DNA of 64,000 nt from Parapristionchus giblindavisi (GCA_943737045.1 CALSFV010000225.1:62001-126000); one strand, 5' to 3'; shown: positions 1 through 11,761, numbered from the stretch's first letter. The notes: generated by a model from the letters alone, not told the origin. Made by a program: numbers and translations.

Positions 1-539
1 AATTCTAGTGATCTTTCCGTGCATAATATCCCTACCGTAGCCCGTATCGAGGTATACGGTAGTCCCCATCCGTGTGTTGTTCCTTCTGTCACTCTTATGA
101 TTCGACGGCCTTCTCACACTGTTCTCTGGCTTTTGCTATCGATTTTTGACAATAATCGCCTCTATCTCGTCCCATTGTATGTAGTCCTACTCCATTTGGT
201 CACTGATCTTTGATCTTTGATCTATAATCCTTTGTTTCATCATCAGTTAGTTTTTTTCCCTTGTGTTCTCCTCTCTACTCGCACTTACTCGACCGCTCTT
301 ATTCTTCCCTTTTTAGACTATTATTCATATTGATTTTATAATATTGATTTTCCCTTCACCATTCTATTCATTAGTTCGCCTTTTGCTCACAATTCTTTGG
401 CTATTCTTTTTCTCGTTCACCCATTGTTTTTCGCTTTCTTGTTAATATAATTCCAGAGATATCAATAATATTATTTAAAAGTATTGTTTAAATTGAGTAT
501 TGTCTCCTCTATGATTGCGAGAATAAACAAATCTGTTCA
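1..539. other. Gene-free spacer at window start
   Basis: AT-rich, pyrimidine-rich sequence with no splice-flanked coding exon and no recognisable domain in any frame. It holds short GATCTTTGATC-type motifs near 208-225. Nothing else is supportable. Confidence 0.5.
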
Positions 540-1255
540 CACTGAGAGCAAACTTACCTGGCAAATCGTTCGCCACTCCCATTTGCCTGGTAAACGATTT
601 GCCAGAAATCTGGAGTGGCCCATTTCGGGCAATCGATTTGCCCGCTTTATGGCTATAGGATTATATGTTTCTTTGAAAAGACTACGAGTTCTGAGCTATG
701 TGCAAGGGTGTCCTGGTAGCGCAGTGGGTAGGGGGCTTGGCTAGTTCGCGGTGGGTTGGTGGTTCGGTTCCTTGTATGTACATTTTCACTTATTCATGGC
801 GATCTGAAGTTGTCACATCAGCATGTGATCCTTGATTTCTTATTTTTCATTTTTGCTGATTTTTCTGCTGTTAATGAAAGTCAGTGGGTTACTTTAGTGA
901 AATACTCAAGCTATCATGAGAGAAGAAAGATGATTTGGACTGCCAAAAGCCAATAAATTTAAAGTATACTATGTGTTTTCAATACGATTCTACTAGAGTA
1001 GAACAACAATAGCTCTATCAAGTTATATAACGAAGTTTTAAAAAGATTTGTGCTCCAAGTGGGAATCGAACTGGCGTGGGTGAGAAGCGCATTCCCTGAT
1101 TTCCGACAACGGGGTATCGATTTGCCCGTATTTGGGCGAAACATAATAGCCCAAATTCTAGCTAAAGAGATTCGCCCGAATACGGGCAAATTGTTACATG
1201 AGTTCCCCGATGGGGCAAATCATTTGCCCGAATATAGGTAACTTTGCTCTCAGTG
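540..1255. mobile_element. TIR element, CACTGAGAGC ends
   Basis: The left end reads CACTGAGAGCAAACTTACC and the right end is its near-perfect reverse complement (GGTAACTTTGCTCTCAGTG). Inside are many inverted copies of a GGGCAAATC/GATTTGCCC motif that could fold back. No transposase is visible, so it is probably non-autonomous. A shorter relative sits at 14094-14285. The target-site duplication is not clear. Confidence 0.65.
708..783 (+). other. tRNA-like sequence (pseudogene or SINE head)
   Basis: TAGCGCAGTGGG resembles a Pol III A box and GGTTCGGTTCC is a B box lacking one base, about 45 nt apart. No acceptor stem or convincing cloverleaf is visible. It lies inside the TIR element 540-1255. 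A decayed tRNA-derived sequence is more likely than a functional tRNA. Confidence 0.35.
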
Positions 1256-1794
1256 CACCCTGGTGCTTTTGTGTTTCATTCGTTTCATGTAATGAGGACA
1301 AAGTATCGATCGGGAGTTCCTTAACACTCTTCTGACTTTATCCAGATGATTTTTTAATATATTCCTAATTACATTTAGCGATCAAAATAGTTAAATAAGA
1401 GAGTAAATAAAATGAATAAATGGAATGAATTATGCTTTTACGCATCTAACACATGTACATTGTTTATCGTGTGTATTGTGTATTCACTTACGATATACGA
1501 TAGGTTCCTGCATCATATGTAAATCGAGTATTCAGAACAAACGAAGGAACCAAGGCCCGATATTTTTGGACAATTTTTCCGGCAAAAATATGAGATAATC
1601 TTCTTCAGTCTTAGTTCTGAGTTGTCACTTTATTTGTGATGTTTCAAAAGCAGATCTACATTTCATATTGACTCTGCTTTTTCTATGTAATGTCAATGAG
1701 GAATTGCTACAATAACAATCTACAGAAAAAGGGCTTTCAAAAGAGCTATAACACATTTCTCATCGCCAAATTAAGGTGAAAGAGTCTGCTGCAA

Positions 1795-2703
1795 ATATCA
1801 TGGTAGTGATCAAACACCTTGTTTATTCTTACATATTCGCACATAGAAATTATATACAGTTGACATATTTATCGATGAATATTCGAAGAGAATTAAATTA
1901 AAATGGAAAGGACTGATTGTGTGGGACTGAGAAATAAACGGTTTACAATAAGAATAAAGATATAGAAACGAATAAAGAAGATCTTGGAATCCTTGTAAAA
2001 CCTTGGCCGATCAATGCCAAAGCGTAATTTATTTGCTCACTTTTGATATATTTTGTAAGAGTTGTTCTACCTGTAAAACATATCTTTCCTTCACTTAACC
2101 ATTATCATTACTTTCGTTTTTTTATGGAAAAAAATGAAGTGACATACTTGATGTACGAAAATACTGTTGTCGACAAGTTTGGATGCAGTAATAAGGCCAA
2201 CTAGTCCTTCTCTCTCAATAATTTCACTGCATTTATTATTGCATTCACCTGTAAATTATAAATATCTCAAATCTCATTAAAGATTCTTTTGGCATAAAAG
2301 TTGGGCACTACTTCAGAATAGGGTACCAGTCCAAAATAATAGTATAATTGCCTAATATAAACGTCCTTTCTTTTGTGTTAATTTCATTTTTCATGTCCTT
2401 TTGGACTTGCCCGGTGTACTGGTACCCTATTCTGAAGTAGTGCCAAAAGTAGCTCACTCGTCACGGTGCAGAGTACAGTCAGCATGTTTGTAATCACTGC
2501 CGATTCCTCATTGTGATGACGCCGGAAATCAGAGATGAAAATCTTTATATATTTAGGAATTTTCAAGAAATCGAGCTCCGACGAGTCCAGTGAAGAACAG
2601 ACATGCGCGATCACTTGATAACGGAAACTGGAACAGTTATAATTGTAATTTATTACAATGGTTTCAGTGAGAATGGATGAATAACACTTCCATAGTTATT
2701 ATC
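1795..2703. repeat. Dispersed ~0.9 kb repeat, copy 1
   Basis: Matches 16605-17720 along its length: a TGGTAG-GATCAAACAC start, a block around GAGAATTAAATTAAAATGG, a TTTATTTGCTCACTTTTGAT block, then CTCACTCGT and CATAGTTATT near the end. It differs from copy 2 by a 141-bp MITE at 2304-2444. No coding capacity was recognised. Its origin (old transposon or other) is unknown. Confidence 0.7.
2304..2444. mobile_element. hAT-like MITE with 8-bp TSD
   Basis: Terminal inverted repeats of about 27 bp begin GGCACTACTTCAGAATAGGG. The element is flanked by AAAAGTTG (2296-2303) and AAAAGTAG (2445-2452), an 8-bp duplication with one mismatch. The sister repeat at about 17460 carries only one AAAAGTTG and no insert, giving a natural empty site. 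Eight-base duplications are typical of hAT transposons. Degenerate relatives lie near 56500-56600 and 28120-28200. Confidence 0.8.
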
Positions 2704-2745
2704 TGTTTAAATTGTACTTGTGAAATTGCCTGCTAAACGCAGAAA

Positions 2746-3858
2746 TATCATGCCAGAAACGAGAGAATATAGCTGCTTAAATGGCAATTCTTCGGAATGA
2801 AGCGAAAATCATGGCATCTGTTTTCGGTACCTCTAGGCATGCCCTACCATCCCCCAAAGTCACATTGTGTCACTATCCTTCTGGGGCTCCCTGCACAGGG
2901 TCGGTTATCCGGGAAAACAACTTTGAACTCAAATATCTCGGTTCAGGTGCATTTCTTAGAAGAACTGCTACTAGGGTAACCCCAGCTATTTTCCCGAGCT
3001 TTATCGATCTAAACAAACCATGAAAGTGCTTCTGAACAGCGCTACACTCTGGGCCAAATAACTCAAAACCTGTCGATTCGGCGCGGCTGAGCCTGAAATC
3101 GGTTATGTAACTTTCGAGGGCTAAAAAATGAGTGGTTAGCGAAACAACTACGTCCATGGAGACGTGTCACAGTATTCTGGTCCAAGCCATTTTTCTTCCA
3201 AAGCAAGACAAAGGAGAGACCATTGTATTCGAGAGAGTTTGTATGTTGAGCGGTCGTTCTTGCTTTGAAAGTCATGAGAACGCTGTGGTGTGGTTCACCC
3301 CCCGTAAATTTTCTGATCATTTGAAGTCCTTTTACTTCATCCCATTCCATTCCATTCCATTATACACCGCACGGTCTCGAGCTCGCGGTGCGGAATGAAA
3401 CATATCACGTTCTCACTTTATCTTCCCTTTATTTCTTTCACTCTCCGTTTGTGTGAAACGAGAGATTGTGGGTGAGGCAAAAATGACTTAAAATGATCAG
3501 AAAATTTCCGAGGGGATGAACCACACGTATCCATGGACGTATTTTTTTGTTAACCACTCATTTCGTAGCCCTCGAAAAGTTACATAACAGATTTCAGGCT
3601 CAGCCGCGCCGAATCGGCACTTTCATGGTTTGTTTAGATTGATAAAGCTCGGGAAAATAGCAGGGGTTACCCTCGTAGTAGTTTTTATGCACATGAACCG
3701 AGATCTTTGAGTTCAAAGTTGGGTTCCCGGATTACCGACGCGTTAGTAACATAATGGGACTTTGGGGGATGGTAGGACATGCCTAAACAAGACTGGGGAG
3801 AACTTGTTTTGTAATTTTTCTCCATTCTGATCGTTAGCTCAATTCTCTCGGCGTGATA
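2746..3858. mobile_element. Fold-back element, TATCACGCC ends
   Basis: Two long arms (about 2830-3160 and 3525-3785) are inverted copies, sharing for example GGCATGCCCTACCATCCCCC against the 3765-3785 segment. The outer ends are TATCATGCC...GAGAGAAT and its complement at about 3835-3858. Related to the smaller element at 9458-9795. TA flanks fit a Tc1/mariner-type insertion. No transposase is visible. A separate 120-bp MITE is inserted near the arm/loop junction. Confidence 0.7.
3168..3287. mobile_element. 120-bp CACAG-ended MITE, copy 1
   Basis: Begins CACAGTATTCT and ends as the complement of CACAGCGTTCT. It is flanked by GTGT on both sides (4-bp duplication). A copy of identical length with two substitutions lies at 60116-60235. 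CACNG termini with 4-bp duplications resemble the CMC/Chapaev superfamily; that class call is inference. Confidence 0.75.
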
Positions 3859-4480
3859 TTCTATCGATCAACCCCCTTCCCCTCCTTTCCCTGATCTACA
3901 CGTACCATCTCGCTTGAACTCTCTCTCTAAACATACAAATTCATTGTGGCTGCGGCTGGTTACTCTTGATCAAATAAACAAGTGTATTTTATACGGCCAA
4001 TATCAAGAAACTTGTCTGTATTATCTCCCAACAATACCTTTCTATATGATATCGATAGATAAATTATTATTGTAATTATTCGGACAAATTTGCTTTCTGT
4101 GCATCAGAATCATGATTCTCTACTATGAAACGATAACTTACCACAAATCAACATGCTCGTTATCCATGAAAATGATACAGACTTCATAATATTTGAATGG
4201 ATATGAATGATGACAAAAGTTTTCGATAATACTAGAGAGCTGGAATTAAAAGATTATCCAACAAGGCATTGTTCTTTCGGATTACATCGTATAAATCCTA
4301 TAAGTTGGTGATTTTAAGGACGGGAATTTTACCATTCAACCATGGATATATCGTATTGTTTTTGGAAAGTTCATTGTTGCTCTTGTGAAATATGGATATG
4401 CAAAAAGATTTGAGAAGATTGGACGAACTTGAAGCGTTTTATAGGGAAAAGATGAAAAAAGGACCGATAAACGCGTTTAT
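3859..4480. other. Gene-free spacer
   Basis: AT-rich sequence between two fold-back elements. No splice-flanked exon, RNA gene or repeat with a partner in this window was recognised. Confidence 0.5.
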
Positions 4481-4947
4481 CACGGATCTCCTGTAAGAAT
4501 GAAAGAAGCCATGCGACCGTTTTAAACTTTCAACAAAATGTATGTGCGAAAATGCCATCTTCTACCTGTTTTCTTTGAAAAACTGATTTTTTGGGTACAA
4601 AATGCAAATTTTCTCAAAATTTTTGTCACAAAAGGTACGATTTTTATTCACGATTCTGTTTCCTCATCCTCGAATTGAGGTACTCACATAATTCTTAGGT
4701 CATAAGTCGCGGCACCCGATATCGATCCTCAGAGGGAACCCGGACTATACGTTATTTTCATTCAAAAATACATTTCGTTTCTCCTCTCTCTTCATTTTCC
4801 TACAAATTCGCAATCAAAGATACCAATCGAAAGCTCTCGATGAGCTCTACAAAAATGAAATAGTACAAGTCATGAAATTTGATCGTTTTCAAGATATGCC
4901 AGAAAATCCGTTTTTTTCTCCACTATTTGCTGTACAATGCGATTTAA

Positions 4948-6130
4948 TCACGGTGATATTTGCTCCCTAGAACGTGTTTTGCTTATATTATTTGTATTGT
5001 GAACTGTGAAGCACGAGGAACTACCGAAGTCGACGATCAAGGGCATCTCGAAGCTCGGCCATTTTGAATTCAAGGACGACGACATCTTCGCGTGGAGATT
5101 CATAGGCATCGGAGAGTGAATGAGAGTGACGGGACATCACTAGTTCGATCACTTTCCACAGTCATGGAGGCAAGATGTCGAGTGATGGACTGAAGGATGA
5201 GGACAAGCAGAAGATCGCCAACGGAGAGGAGCCCCATTTCTGGCTCTTCCCTACCAAGCAGTCGACTTGAGCCCGACAATGTGGACGATGTGGTCAGTGC
5301 TCTTCCAGCTTCATTCGACACTCGAATCTCCTCCAGCACATCGACAAGGGACAGCACACTATCAGACCAGAAAAGGTCTCTCAGTACGATTTCGTCCTCG
5401 GTCTCTACAAGCGAATGCTCGAGGAAGTGCAGCAAGGAGTGGGAATCGATCTTCTCGTTGAGTCTTTCAAGGAGTACCAGCAGGCTGCTGATCATCCCAA
5501 GCCGATTGGATGGGCACTGAGGACTACGTAGAAGGGAGGGAAGTACAACCAGAAGGCGAAGGATCTGGCCACTGCACTTTTCAACGAGTACTACAATGAT
5601 GCCAAGAAGCTGCGTGCTGAGGAGGTCGAGAAAAGAATGAAAGAAAGAGTGGACATCCTCCCCGCTGAGAGAATGACCCACGAGCAAATCAAGATCCTCA
5701 TCGTAACTCTCGTCACGGCGAAGGAGAAGCAACTGGATAGTAACGGAGTGAGGAGCAGAAGAAGAAGAGCGCTTCTGGATGATTTGCTCTTGGATTTGGA
5801 GGAGGATGAGATTCAGATCGAGGTCGATGTGGAGGAGGATGATAGAGAGATAACTGCTGACGATGTCTATGATTTCCTTCACAGTGATCTCAAGGAGTAT
5901 TTCGATGAACCGGATATTTTTTTCATCATTCAGATTCCGATATCGGAAACATCGATGAATAGTTTCGTAGTTCAAAATTTTAAAAGCTTATTTTCCAATG
6001 ATTCTTTGACTATCTAAGATAAACATAATTATATCTTTGCTATTTTATTTGCTGCTTTTTTCCTTTTCTATAACACTAATAACAAATAATATAAACAAAA
6101 CACGTTCTAGGGAGCAAATAGCAACGTGAA
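4948..6130. mobile_element. TTAA-flanked transposon with C2H2-type gene remnant
   Basis: Ends are inverted repeats of over 40 bp, sharing TATTTGCTCCCTAGAACGTG and CACG(G/T)TG further out. TTAA flanks both sides (4944-4947 and 6131-6134). The opposite palindrome arm (about 7610-7616) has the same sequence with a single TTAA and no insert, so the insertion came after the palindrome formed. TTAA target choice is typical of piggyBac-type elements, but the ends do not show the usual CCC start, so the class is open. Confidence 0.75.
5175..6017 (+). pseudogene. C2H2 zinc-finger transposon-associated ORF, broken
   Basis: From ATG 5175, the frame reads MSSDGLKDEDKQK..., then a CxxC...HxxxxxH finger (CGRCGQCSSSFIRHSNLLQH), a GLYKRMLEEV stretch and PKPIGWALR. 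After an in-frame stop near 5528 it continues with KYNQKAKDLATALFNEYY and an open run from 5637 that ends in a strongly acidic tail and stops at 6017. Another in-frame stop lies near 5270. The finger, GWAL motif and following helical block recall a C2H2 protein family abundant in cnidarian and mollusc genomes; that is from memory. It may be a decayed accessory gene of the element. A 291-aa antisense ORF over 5100-5975 is a shadow. Confidence 0.5.
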
Positions 6131-8347
6131 TTAAGACACCGGCTCAGTAAGATTCGAGGGTTGAGCCAGTGACCCCGGACATCGACCTCACCGATTCGGC
6201 CCAAAATTTTTTTATGGATACCCCCATGGGCCCCCATCACAAAATGGGTATTCATTTGGGCTGGTTCCTTGAAACACAGATGTGGCGGGTTTTCGAAATT
6301 TGAAAACTCGATTTTCACCGAAAATAAATGGATCGACCTACGACCAATGTTAGTGTCGATTAATTATAAGTATAAATAGACAACAAAAACTGGCTATACG
6401 ACGGTCCGGAGATCCGATCGCAAACTGATTTTTTTACCTCTTTAAAACATTCTAAAATTAATTAAAATTTTAAAACAAAAAAGTGCAGTCCAATTTTTGC
6501 CTCATCTTATAGAGCAAAAAATTCCGCGTCGAATGAGCGAAAAAATTAAAAAATCGAAAGATACCTATTTTGAGAAAAATGGACCTGAAGATGACCCGAA
6601 AATATTTTTGTTTTCAAAACCCCTCATGTTTGTACTCATATTGAAGAGCTCTTCGAGTAGAACAACTTTCATGTTGAACGTTTTGTCCGAAACTCATGTA
6701 CAAGAGAATTACATGAATTAAGAGTTATTTTATCTAAATCTTTTAGTATCGCTTGTATCTTTTAGAACAAACGACTTTCGTACAATACGACCAACACGAA
6801 AAATGACGAGCACGACGAGTACTTTAAAATGAGTAAAAACATGGCAAGGTTTCGACAACTTTTTTTTCAAGACCACTTTCCAGGCCATATTTTTCATCAT
6901 GGAGGTCTATAATTTTTTTTCGTGTAACAACAAAGTAAGTATGGATTTTTTGCGTTCTACAATATAGGCGTAATCAATTTGTGCACAAAAAATATTTTAC
7001 TTTCGTTTAACTCAAAATTGGGTGAACAACCGTGTGAATAAATAAAACTCGTGTAGTACATGAGTTTCGGACAAAACGTTCAACATGAAAGTTGTTCTAC
7101 TCGACGAGCTCTTCAATATGAGTACAAACATGAGGGGGTTTGAAAACAAAAAAAAATTCGGGTCATCTTCAGGTCCATTTTTCTCAAAATAGGTATCTTT
7201 CGATTTTTTAATTTTTTCGCTCATTCGACGCGGAATTTTTTGCTCTATAAGATGAGGCAAAAATTGGACGGCACTTTTTTGTTTTAAAATTTTAATTAAT
7301 TTTAGAATGTTTTAAAGAGGTAAAAAAATCAGTTTGCGATGGGATCTCCGGACCTTCGTATTGCCAGTTTTTGTTGTCTATTTATACTTATAATTAATCG
7401 ACACTAACATTGGTCGTAGGTCGCTCCATTTGTTTTCGGTGAAAATCGAGTTTTCTAATTTCGAAAACCCGCCACATCTGTGTTTCAAGGAACCAGCCCA
7501 AATGAATATCCATTTTGTGATGGGGGCCCATGGGGGTATCCATAAAAAAATTTTGGGCCGAATCGGTGAGGTCGATGTCCGGCACTTCCTGGAATCTCAC
7601 TGAGCCGGTGTCTTAATTGCATTGTGCAGAATAGTGGAGAAAAAACGGATTTTCTGGCATATCTTGAAAACGATCAAATTTCATGACTTGTACTATTTGG
7701 TCATTTTTGTAGAGCTCGTCGAGAGCTTTCGATTGGTATACCTTGATTGCGAATTTGCAGGAAAATGAAGAGAGAAGAGATACGAAATATATTTTTGAAT
7801 GAAAATAACGTAAAGTCCGGGTTCCCTCTGAGGATCGATATCGGGTGCCGCGACTTATGACCTAAGAAATATGTGAGTACCTCAATTCGAGGATGGAGAA
7901 ACAGAATCACGAATAACAATCGTACCTGTTGTGGAAAATTTTTGAGAAAATTTGCATTTTGTACCCAAAAAAAATCAGTTTTTTCGAAGAAAACAGGTAG
8001 AAGATGGCATTTTCGCACATACATTTTGTTGAGTAACTTCTAGATTATTTAATTTCGAGTCGATTGAAAAGGTCAACATTTGAGTGTAGGTCAACATATG
8101 AGTGAGATATGGCTCCCCGAAATGGTAGATCAAAAAATCGGTAAAAATGCAAATTTGGCGAAAACAAGTGGTTATGCCTTCTCCTTTCCCTCATTATGAT
8201 TAATGAACCAAGTATCAGCCAAATCGGAGAGAAAAAATTTAAAACGGTCGCAAAAGGGTCTCGTTTTTCTACATTTTTACAGGAGATCCGTGTTATGGTT
8301 GTTGTTTGTCGATAGTTTACAAAATCAGCAAGGGAATTGACCTTAAT

Positions 8348-8780
<433 letters not shown>

Positions 8781-9457
8781 GCGTGCCTTATCATTTTATA
8801 GAATAAAGTAATACCGGGAAGATAGTGTAATGATATTTGGCAATATTAATGCAACGTCGATAATATTTGTACAAGATTGACTTATCAATCCGAATTAGCG
8901 TATCATGGCTAAAATTTTTCTTGTAGTTTCAATATCGAAAAAGTAATTTCCTACTTGGAGGTTATCGCGTTCATTATCATATAAATCTGTCTTATGCCAC
9001 TACAATCTATCATTAGATTTGAATACTTTTCCATTGAGCTTACGACAATATTTAGCTGCGAGTCGGAAAAATCGTTGAATTTCAACTGAAATTAAAATTT
9101 TAAAAATAAAAATAATTAGAATGCAAAATTGAAAATGACGAACTCACCCTCGTACATTCAATAAACCGATAAATTAGGTTCAATATGCATAAATCTCGAC
9201 AAGCATCACTGAATAAGGATAGACAGTTGACATAGTTCGAAATATTTGCGAGATTGGCGATCTCAAGTATCGCACTTTCCTCGAATTCGTTATGACTTGA
9301 CAGATTTGTATCTGAATTATTCGGTTGAGCGGAAAGTTCTTGCGCGATGTCGAATGTAAACTTAGTCGTCTTGTTCTCTCATTTTTTTGTAAAAGGAAAA
9401 GGGAAGGCGGTCCTCATTCAAGAGACTTGTTCAGAAGTTTTCTTTTCTACCCGTTAA
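8781..9457. other. Gene-free spacer with dispersed repeat piece
   Basis: AT-rich. The part 9282-9400 (around GACAGATTTGTATCTGAAT and GGAAAGTTCTTGCGC) is repeated at 17815-17935. No coding exon was recognised. Confidence 0.5.
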
Positions 9458-9795
9458 TATCACGCCTATCACGAGAGAATTGAGCTAAATTTACAATTCA
9501 TGGGAATAGAGCGAAAATGATGAAATGAGTTAGGAACAAGAGAATGAAACAGAGCGGGGGTTACTCTTGTGACACTTTTTTTCGCTAAAATGCACCAGAA
9601 GCGAGAAATTCGTGCTCAAAGTTGGGACTTCACCTTACCGAACCGGTGTATTGAGCCACAAAATGAAAATTCGAGAATGAGACTTTGGGGGGTTGGTAGG
9701 GCATGCCTAGAGATGTCCAAAAATGGTCCCAACTCATTTCACCATTTCTCTTCATTCCCACTCTCAGCTCAATTCTCTCGTGACAGGCGTGATAT
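9458..9795. mobile_element. TIR element related to 2746-3858
   Basis: The ends read TATCACGCCTATCACGAGAG and its near complement, with inverted similarity extending about 60 bp. TA flanks are present on both sides. The interior shares the ACTTTGGGGGRTKGGTAGG block with the fold-back element at 2746-3858. Non-autonomous; the 125-aa ORF crossing its right end is not a recognisable protein. Confidence 0.65.
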
Positions 9796-10482
9796 GTGCT
9801 TCCTCTTCTGTTGTAGCAGTATTTCTGTTTATCTCATGCTGTACTGTGTCGACATGAGTGGATTAGCCGTTTTGTTTATTATAGAATTACAAAAGTTTTG
9901 CATACATCGCGCAAATGCCGAATATAGTAAACTTCTCCACCGTTGAGAAAAACGCACTCCAAAATTTTCGCCTAATTTCGGGAGGTTTTCCCGAACGTTT
10001 TGTAAATGCATATAATTTTATTTTTGCTGAAAGCCCAATTAAATGACGAGAAGACGCCATAAAAATCGATTAAATAAGAGAAAATGGTATGTCGCGCGAA
10101 GAAGTGGGCGGAGTCTGAGTATTGCGCGGCAAATAGCGGAATTTGTATTGTTCGGACAGTTTTAATTCTGTAATACCGGTGATGCTTCTGGGGACAACTA
10201 AATTATTTTCGATTTCGATATTCAATATATATACATATTTTCAGAACACCGGGAATTTCTTCTCGTTGGGAGCGATTCACTTGAAGAATAACTGTTACTG
10301 GAAGACAAAGTAGGTAGCCAATATACAATGGCGTTTGGTCTGATGGGATATTACAGCTGGGAATATTGTAATAGTAGAAGGAACTGTAGCTAAAGTGGAG
10401 ATTACGGTAATGGAGAATACGGTTAATAAATTTTAGAACCTCTAATATCAAATACTAGAAATCCTCTTTCGCTTACATCGCG
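9796..10482. other. Gene-free spacer
   Basis: No splice-flanked coding exon, RNA gene or partner repeat was found on either strand. Confidence 0.45.
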
Positions 10483-10550
10483 TTCATGGCTCAGTGGTAC
10501 GTCTGCTACATAGCAGTCCGTGCCACGTGGGTTCGGGTTCTATATCTGTC
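10483..10550 (+). other. tRNA-like sequence
   Basis: TGGCTCAGTGG matches the Pol III A box and GGTTCGGGTTC approximates the B box, with a short stem-loop between them (CTGC...GCAG). The ends do not form an acceptor stem, so it is probably a tRNA pseudogene or SINE head. A 745-bp hAT element lies just downstream. Confidence 0.4.
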
Positions 10551-10605
10551 TGCGATTTTTGCAAACTTTCTCTGATGTCATGAGATGATCAGAGATGGTA
10601 ACAGC

Positions 10606-11350
10606 CAGGGATGGGCGAACATGATCGGACGAAAAAAATTCGAAAACGAAAAATTTTCGTTTCAAAACCTCGAAAAAATTCGAAAAATTCGAAAAAAAAA
10701 CGAAAAAAAATCCAATTTTACTGTTAAAGTAATTTATAATGTTGAAATCGTTTAGCTCGAAAGTCATTCTTTATTGGATGCATCCAAAAAAATTATTTAG
10801 GCAAAATATGGAAGAGGACGAAACAATAAGAAACGTAAATTCGACAAACAACTTCACCTCAAACGAAACTCATGATAGGAATATTGACATTGAGAAAAAT
10901 CAGAGATTCGAAAGAGGAATGAGAAAGGAGACTACGATTGTCGGTTACGATGGTTTCCGCAGTAGAGAAAAATCTCTCCACTTCCAGGGCAGAATTTTTT
11001 TCGCATAAATTTTCCCTGCTAGATGTTCGTGAATTTGGCTTGAAATTATATGGAAAAACAGTCGTCAGCAATTCAGAAATAGTGAAAATACAATAAGAAC
11101 TCGATCATTTCATGAGTGGAAAACATACAGTATGAAAAAACGTCATTGAATTTCTTTCGAAAATACCTTTTTTGTAGTTGAACATCCCGTTTTCCCCATA
11201 TTTCGTTGGTTTTGAACTCCCAGAATATCTAGTGTAAAACTCGAAAAATTTCCGAGAAAGACGAAAATTTTTCGATCGAACAATTTTTCGTCTAGGGGTC
11301 GAAAAAAACGAAAAAAACGAACACGAAAAATCTTTTTTCGCCCATCCCTG
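10606..11350. mobile_element. Non-autonomous hAT transposon
   Basis: The ends are CAGGGATGGGCGAA and its complement, the typical hAT terminus. An exact 8-bp duplication GTAACAGC flanks it (10598-10605 and 11351-11358). Subterminal regions carry many GAAAAATTTTCG-type inverted motifs. The interior has an 89-aa plus-strand ORF with no BED or hAT transposase signature, so it depends on transposase supplied elsewhere. Confidence 0.88.
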
Positions 11351-11494
11351 GTAACAGCCTTCTTATCGAGGCAGCTCAGAATTTCCTTTCGTACATGTGA
11401 TTCCGAGGATCCCTGGGATCCCCCCATGCTCCTCGAATTATTGTGCTGTCAATACTGAATATCGTGTGGGACAATTGTTACAATTGTTTTCATG

Positions 11495-11758
11495 AGTCGA
11501 AGTGATGAGTGGTCTATGGCGCGCCCCGCCAATTCATCTCTCCTGGGTTCGATTCCCGGTCGTTACACCGCCCCCGCCCCACCAATGCGCCAGAAAGGGG
11601 ATTTGGTAGTGACTAGACCACGCGGTAAAGTAGGCCTGAAGAAGAGATTAGGCACTCCGGACTGAATTGGCCATGAATTATCACTGGCCTAGCGGTGATC
11701 ACCCGCAGGACTTCGTGTGCCTTGAATAACGGGTTGTACCTTTACCTTTTTTTAGATG
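11495..11758 (+). mobile_element. tRNA-derived SINE, full-length copy
   Basis: The head resembles tRNA-Leu/Ser: GAGTGGTCTATGGCGC (A-box region) and GGGTTCGATTCCC (perfect B box) about 35 nt apart. The body ends GGCCTAGCGGTGATCACCCG, GCAGGACTTCGTGTGCC and a TACCTTTACCTTT tail. The same 3' half recurs at 24600-24655 and 36420-36530, so this is a dispersed, 5'-truncating family, as expected of LINE-mobilised SINEs. Confidence 0.75.
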
Positions 11759-11761
11759 AAC

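Larger units (their letters stand above)
4481..8292. repeat. 3.8-kb imperfect palindrome
   Basis: The outer arms start at CACGGATCTCCTGTA (4481) and end at its complement (8292). Arms continue through 4540-4945 versus 7616-8025, 6131-6480 versus 7265-7615, and 6497-6706 versus 7058-7260. The loop is about 350 bp. The right arm has about 240 bp (8030-8270) missing from the left; the left arm has a 1.18-kb insertion (4948-6130) absent from the right. Each arm is about 1.2 kb. The 74-82 aa ORFs in both arms look like by-products of the repeat. Confidence 0.85.

Noticed and set aside
708..783. Functional tRNA gene
   Set aside because: The B box lacks a base and no acceptor stem forms.
5100..5975. 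291-aa minus-strand ORF
   Set aside because: Antisense of the zinc-finger remnant; the plus frame shows a CxxC-HxxxxxH finger and family-like motifs, the minus frame shows none.
6497..7260. Matching 74- and 82-aa ORFs in the two palindrome arms
   Set aside because: Identity follows from the inverted duplication; no domain, splice sites or composition supports coding.
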